Of a stretch of DNA of 12,418 bases, positions 9,818 through 12,418 are shown piece by piece. A program made the position numbers and the translations under genes. Location of the stretch: positions 1-12,418 of the forward strand of contig JASLEM010000321.1 of assembly GCA_030151165.1 (NCBI GenBank). The letters are read 5' to 3'. Numbering within the stretch: position 1 is the first letter of the stretch; each line of letters begins with the position of its first letter. The notes under the pieces are model-generated. The model was not told where the DNA came from, did not search any database, and saw only the letters and a list, made by a program, of their open reading frames with translations. The DNA comes from Burkholderiaceae bacterium. GTDB taxonomy: Bacteria > Pseudomonadota > Gammaproteobacteria > Burkholderiales > Burkholderiaceae.

Positions 9818-10348
9818 ATGAACGCACCGCTCTCCTTCCGCCCGGCCCGCGCCGAGGACGTCCCGGCGATCGTCGCCCTGATCAACTCGGCCTACCGCGG
9901 CGACTCGAGCCGCTCCGGCTGGACGACCGAAGCCGACCTGATCGACGGCCCGCGCACCGACGACGCCGAGGTCCACGCCCTCGTCGCGGCCGACGACTCG
10001 CTGCTGCTGCTGGCGACCCAGGGCGAGGACATCGTCGGCTCCGTCTTCCTGCAGCGCCAGCCGGCGGCCGGCTACCTGGGCATGTTCGTCGTGCGACCCG
10101 TGCTGCAGGGCGCGGGCACCGGCAAGCGCTTGATGCAGGCCGCCGAGACGCTGGTGCGCACGCAATGGGGCCTGGAGCGGATGACGATGACCGTCATCAC
10201 GCGGCGGCCCGAGCTGATCGCGTTCTACGAGCGCCGCGGCTACCGGCGCACCGGCGAGATCCGCCCGTTCCCGCCGGAGCATGCGGACAAGGCCAAGGTC
10301 GCCGGCATCGAGATGGCCGTGCTCGACAAGGTGCTGGCCGAACCGTGA
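9818..10348 (+). CDS. GNAT-family N-acetyltransferase
   Basis: 176-residue single-domain GNAT acetyltransferase using acetyl-CoA; acceptor unknown. Seen: N-terminal FRPARAEDVPAIVALINSAYRG, then SGWTTEADLIDGPRTD (32-48), a stretch typical of one uncharacterised GNAT subgroup. The acetyl-CoA loop is VVRPVLQGAGTGKRLMQAAE (91-110, with Q97-G98-A99-G100-T101-G102) and motif B is ELIAFYERRGYRRTGE (132-147). ATG 9818 is the only sensible start but lacks a Shine-Dalgarno, and upstream CTGACC/TATCGC is at best a weak promoter. It follows pssA by 49 bp and converges with the SRPBCC gene with 22 bp between stops. No functional link to either neighbour is evident. Confidence 0.9.
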   Translation: MNAPLSFRPARAEDVPAIVALINSAYRGDSSRSGWTTEADLIDGPRTDDAEVHALVAADDSLLLLATQGEDIVGSVFLQRQPAAGYLGMFVVRPVLQGAGTGKRLMQAAETLVRTQWGLERMTMTVITRRPELIAFYERRGYRRTGEIRPFPPEHADKAKVAGIEMAVLDKVLAEP

Positions 10349-10370
10349 CCCTGCATGCCGCGGGCCGAGG

Positions 10371-10904
10371 TCAGGCGACGACGGCCGTGATGCGATCGAG
10401 ATGTTCCGCCGTGCCGCGCTCGCGCGACGGCGTGCCGTCGCTCGCCTTCGTGCCGTCCACGAACACCACCTGCTCCGTGAAACGCAGCTGGCAGCCGTTG
10501 CCCTCCGGCGCGAACTCCACGGTCGCCAGCGACACCGAGTGGTGCTGGCCGTTCAGGTGCATGTCGTAGACGTAGACGAGGCGCGACGCCGGCTCGACGA
10601 GGTGGTAGCGCGCGGTGAACTGCGTCTCGAACGCGCCGCCGCAGCGGCCGGGGATCGCGCCGTCCGGGAAGCGGCCGCGCAGCACTTCCTCGCCGCCGAC
10701 GCGCAGGTCGAGCCGCCGCTCGACCAGCTCCCACTTCTCGGGGCCGATGAACCAGCGCGCCTTGAGCTCGATGTCCGACCATGCGGCGTACACGCGCTGC
10801 GGTGACGCCGCGTAGTGCCGGACGATCGTGAACTGGCCGTGGGTCGTGACGGGGGCGGGGTTGGAGGCGGGTTTGGAAGCGGGTTTGGAAGCGATGTCAC
10901 TCAT
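10371..10904 (-). CDS. SRPBCC (AHSA1/START-like) domain protein
   Basis: 177-residue protein of the Bet v 1-like SRPBCC superfamily, AHSA1 branch: HGQFTIVRHYAASPQRVYAAWSD at the start of the domain, KARWFIGPEKWE, the GRFPDG turn, then LVYVYDMHLNG and VEFAPEGNGCQLRFTEQVVF. Such domains form a deep hydrophobic pocket; the ligand is unknown. Start ATG 10902-10904 has AGGAA seven bases upstream and overlaps the arsR stop as ATGA, so translation is probably coupled. The first 20 residues are a low-complexity S-K-P-A repeat not part of the fold. arsR-SRPBCC pairs are common in proteobacteria and actinobacteria, with the ArsR protein presumed to regulate the pair. Expression should follow the arsR promoter at 11310-11338. 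Confidence 0.88.
   Translation of the reverse strand: MSDIASKPASKPASNPAPVTTHGQFTIVRHYAASPQRVYAAWSDIELKARWFIGPEKWELVERRLDLRVGGEEVLRGRFPDGAIPGRCGGAFETQFTARYHLVEPASRLVYVYDMHLNGQHHSVSLATVEFAPEGNGCQLRFTEQVVFVDGTKASDGTPSRERGTAEHLDRITAVVA
10857..10892 (-). repeat. 12-bp tandem repeat (three units) in the SRPBCC N-terminus
   Basis: Two exact copies of GGGTTTGGAAGC (10869-10880 and 10881-10892) and a third with two changes (10857-10868). On the coding strand they encode S-K-P-A, S-K-P-A, S-N-P-A. The unit is a multiple of three, so copy-number change would keep the frame. Confidence 0.85.
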
Positions 10905-11302
10905 GTCGATGTTCCTTTGCGTCGAGACGCTTTCGGGGGGATGACCGGGGCCGCGGGGACAGGCGCCGCGGGAAGTTGACGATCCTGTTCGGCCAGGATC
11001 TCGCCGAGGCGATCGAGGTTGCGCTCCCACAGCGTGCGGCGCTGCGTCAGCCAGCCCTCGGCCTGCGCGAGCACCGCGCGGTCGAGCTGGCAGCTGCGCA
11101 CGCGGCCGGCCTTGTGCGTCCGGATCAGCCCGCTCGCCTCGAGCGCCTGCACGTGCTGCACGACGGCCGCGAGCGACATCGCGAGCGGCTGCGCCAGCTC
11201 GCTCACCGAGGCGTCGCCGCGCGTGAGCCGGTCGACGATCGCGCGGCGGGACGGGTCGGACAGCGCATGGAAGACGCGGTCGAGGGATGAATGTTCAAGC
11301 AT
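10901..11302 (-). CDS. ArsR-family winged-helix regulator
   Basis: 133-residue ArsR/SmtB-type repressor. Winged helix: VFHALSDPSRRAIVDRLTRG (10-29), SVSELAQPLAMSLAAVVQHVQALEASGLI (33-61), then the wing RTHKAGRVRSCQLD. It has a single Cys and no ELCVCDL-type metal site, so it is unlikely to sense metals; it belongs to the group usually paired with SRPBCC proteins. A Pro/Ala-rich tail (about 111-128) follows the last helix. ATG 11300-11302 fits the family start. No good Shine-Dalgarno; AATACT ends seven bases before the ATG, suggesting a leaderless message. The TGA overlaps the downstream ATG. Two matching dyads over the promoter indicate autorepression. Divergent from ohrR. Confidence 0.92.
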   Translation of the reverse strand: MLEHSSLDRVFHALSDPSRRAIVDRLTRGDASVSELAQPLAMSLAAVVQHVQALEASGLIRTHKAGRVRSCQLDRAVLAQAEGWLTQRRTLWERNLDRLGEILAEQDRQLPAAPVPAAPVIPPKASRRKGTST

Positions 11303-11310
11303 TTGCTTCA
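11295..11310. promoter_or_regulatory. ArsR operator, start-codon-proximal copy
   Basis: On the minus strand TGAAGCAAATGCTTGA, a dyad with AAGCA/TGCTT arms and one outer mismatch. It covers the arsR start codon and expected transcription start. Nearly identical to the copy 40 bp away. ArsR as the binder is inferred. Confidence 0.65.
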
Positions 11311-11338
11311 GTATTCATCGCGTCGGCCGAATAGTCAA
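11310..11338 (-). promoter_or_regulatory. arsR-SRPBCC promoter (TTGACT-N17-AATACT)
   Basis: On the minus strand TTGACT (11333-11338) and AATACT (11310-11315) are separated by exactly 17 bp, a near-consensus sigma-70 promoter. The ATG begins eight bases after the -10, so transcription should start at or next to the A of the start codon. Confidence 0.75.
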
Positions 11339-11350
11339 GCGATTGCTTCA
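11335..11350. promoter_or_regulatory. ArsR operator, -35 copy
   Basis: On the minus strand TGAAGCAATCGCTTGA, overlapping the first bases of the -35. It differs from the other copy at two bases over 17 and lies 40 bp from it, close to four helical turns. Confidence 0.65.
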
Positions 11351-11394
11351 GCGATCCGCACCGAGCCGGCACGCCGCCTGAATAACCATTTAGG

Positions 11395-11423
11395 TTGTAC
11401 ACAATTTAAATGCTCGCTACATT
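11395..11423 (+). promoter_or_regulatory. ohrR promoter (TTGTAC-N17-TACATT)
   Basis: TTGTAC (11395-11400) and TACATT (11418-11423) with 17-bp spacing; the ATG at 11431 follows seven bases after the -10. The same geometry as the divergent arsR promoter supports 11431 over 11410 as start. Confidence 0.55.
11401..11413. promoter_or_regulatory. Putative OhrR operator within the ohrR promoter spacer
   Basis: ACAATTTAAATGC, containing the perfect palindrome ATTTAAAT (11404-11411), resembles known OhrR boxes of the TACAATT-AATTGTA type. It lies between -35 and -10. Adjacent dyads AACC-ATTTA-GGTT (11384-11396) and TTGT-AC-ACAA (11395-11404) could be part of the same site. Confidence 0.5.
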
Positions 11424-11430
11424 TCATCCC

Positions 11431-11952
11431 ATGCACCGCGCCAACGCCACCCCCACCGCCGCCAGCCTCGCCGCCGATGCCAGCGCGGATGCCTGGCTGG
11501 CGCTCGACAAGCAGCTCTGCTTCGCGCTGTACTCGGCCTCGCTCGCGATGACCAAGATGTACAAGCCGCTGCTCGCCCCGCTCGGGCTGACGTACCCGCA
11601 ATACCTCGTGATGCTGTCGCTGTGGGAAGACGGCGGCGACGGCCTGACCGTCAGCGCCCTCGGCGACAAGCTCGCCCTCGACTCCGGCACGCTAACGCCG
11701 CTGCTCAAACGCCTGCAGGCGCAGGGCGCGCTGACCCGCGAGCGCGACACCGCCGACGAGCGCCGCGTCATCGTCCGCCTGACCGACGCGGGCCGCCAGC
11801 TCAAGCTGCAGGCCCGCGCCGTGCCGCCGCAGGTCGCCCGCAACTCCGGCTGCGACGTCGAACAATTCACATTGCTGATGCGCGAGCTGTCGACACTGCG
11901 CGATTCACTGGTCCGCACGACGGCGCCCGACGCCGGCGCGCCGCCGCACTGA
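11431..11952 (+). CDS. ohrR: OhrR, MarR-family organic hydroperoxide sensor/repressor
   Basis: 173-residue MarR-family repressor that senses organic hydroperoxides by cysteine oxidation and represses ohr. LDKQLCFALYSASLAMTKMYKPLLAPLGLTYPQYLVM is diagnostic. Reactive C30 sits four and fourteen residues before Y34 and Y44, matching C15, Y19 and Y29 of the B. subtilis protein. A second C141 suggests the 2-Cys (Xanthomonas-type) class. The winged helix runs through SALGDKLALDSGTLTPLLKRL and RERDTADERRVIVRLT. I prefer ATG 11431 because an in-frame ATG at 11410 lies within the predicted promoter; neither has a Shine-Dalgarno. The first 20 residues are Ala-rich and poorly conserved. ohr follows after 76 bp. 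Confidence 0.93.
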   Translation: MHRANATPTAASLAADASADAWLALDKQLCFALYSASLAMTKMYKPLLAPLGLTYPQYLVMLSLWEDGGDGLTVSALGDKLALDSGTLTPLLKRLQAQGALTRERDTADERRVIVRLTDAGRQLKLQARAVPPQVARNSGCDVEQFTLLMRELSTLRDSLVRTTAPDAGAPPH

Positions 11953-12028
11953 GCACCGATTTCCCGCACGGGCCGACGGCAATCCCGCACGCCGACCCGC
12001 ACCTTCATCGACCACCAAGGAGCACGCC
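11953..12028 (+). promoter_or_regulatory. ohrR-ohr intergenic gap
   Basis: 76 bp with three CCCGCAC copies (11963, 11984, 11996) and a CCCG-CA-CGGG dyad (11963-11972). AAGGAG (12017-12022) is the ohr ribosome-binding site. No AT-rich OhrR-like box or promoter is visible, so ohr is probably read from the ohrR promoter. Confidence 0.4.
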
Positions 12029-12418
12029 ATGTCCCCCGAAAAGATCCTCTACACCGCCACCGCCACCGCCACCGGCGGCCGTACCGGCACCGCGAAGTCG
12101 TCCGACGGCGCGCTCGAAGTGAACCTGGCCACGCCGAAGGAACTCGGCGGCGCCGGCGGCGCGGGCACGAACCCGGAACAGCTGTTCGCGGCGGGCTACT
12201 CGGCCTGCTTCATCGGCGCGATGAAGGCGGTCGCCGCGGGCATGACCGGCGAGCCGAAGATCGCGCTGCCGGGTGAAGTCTCGATCACGTCGGACGTCGG
12301 CATCGGCCAGATCCCCGGCGGCTTCGGCATCAAGGTCGCGATGAAGATCTCGATCCCGGGCATGGACAAGGCCGCCGCCGAGGCGCTGGTCGCCAAGGCG
12401 CACCAGGTCTGCCCGTAC
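12029..12418 (+). CDS. ohr: Organic hydroperoxide resistance protein Ohr (3' end cut by window edge)
   Basis: Thiol peroxidase of the OsmC/Ohr family that reduces organic and lipid hydroperoxides using lipoylated-protein reductant, in the cytoplasm. 130 of about 140 residues are present. Catalytic residues: R18 (GGRTG), E50 (NPEQLFAAGYSACF), peroxidatic C60, and resolving C128 (HQVCPY), matching R19, E51, C61 and C125 of the Xylella enzyme apart from a short insertion. The start ATG 12029 has AAGGAG six bases upstream. Residues 9-15 (T-A repeats) come from an ACCGCC hexamer repeat. It follows ohrR, which represses it until peroxides oxidise the sensor cysteine. Confidence 0.96.
   Translation, partial: MSPEKILYTATATATGGRTGTAKSSDGALEVNLATPKELGGAGGAGTNPEQLFAAGYSACFIGAMKAVAAGMTGEPKIALPGEVSITSDVGIGQIPGGFGIKVAMKISIPGMDKAAAEALVAKAHQVCPY

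Noticed and set aside
11410..11430. Earlier ATG for ohrR at 11410
   Set aside because: Lies between the predicted -35 and -10 and overlaps the OhrR-like palindrome; adds seven unconserved residues.
12053..12076. ACCGCC hexamer repeat at the start of ohr
   Set aside because: Short in-frame Thr-Ala repeat; common in high-GC coding sequence and not evidence of a regulatory element.

Overview
The window is a high-GC chromosomal segment with strong G/C third-position bias. It looks like a betaproteobacterium of the order Burkholderiales, probably near Comamonadaceae, Roseateles or Rubrivivax. This rests on the glycerol ABC-transporter type of glp locus, the OhrR/Ohr and PssA sequences, and a short GC-rich intergenic element that resembles repeats of those genomes. 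No rRNA, tRNA, CRISPR array, transposase or phage gene was seen. It reads as ordinary chromosomal gene content, and I did not find an obviously new multi-gene system.

Left third (1-6214): a glycerol catabolism locus. On the minus strand, glpD (FAD glycerol-3-phosphate dehydrogenase) is followed by glpS and glpT, the two ATPases of a glycerol ABC importer. GlpT runs off the left edge, and the permeases and binding protein are expected beyond it. Divergently, glpR (DeoR-type repressor) and glpK (glycerol kinase) run on the plus strand. The 141-bp AT-richer gap between glpD and glpR carries three copies of TGTTCGTTT on one helical face plus a CGAAT/ATTCG dyad, and is the likely GlpR control region. 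Glycerol is imported by the ABC system, phosphorylated by GlpK and oxidised by GlpD to dihydroxyacetone phosphate.

Middle (6211-9104): a LysR-type regulator, whose stop codon interlocks with that of glpK, is divergent from an MFS (DHA1) transporter and a DUF3237 protein. This is probably a regulator/efflux module of unknown substrate.

Right part (9151-12418): a class I CDP-alcohol phosphatidyltransferase (PssA-like) and a GNAT acetyltransferase on the plus strand, converging on an ArsR-SRPBCC (AHSA1) two-gene operon on the minus strand. The arsR promoter is clear: TTGACT, 17 bp, AATACT, with two near-identical dyads over the -35 and the start. Divergent from it is ohrR (2-Cys organic hydroperoxide sensor) followed by ohr (peroxidase, cut by the right edge). 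Several first genes (arsR, ohrR, pssA, perhaps glpR) have no Shine-Dalgarno but a -10-like hexamer 6-8 bases before the ATG, which suggests leaderless mRNAs.

The most interesting points are the complementary loss of ATPase motifs in GlpS and GlpT, the phased operator repeats at glpD/glpR, the arsR promoter/operator layout, and the recurring leaderless geometry.
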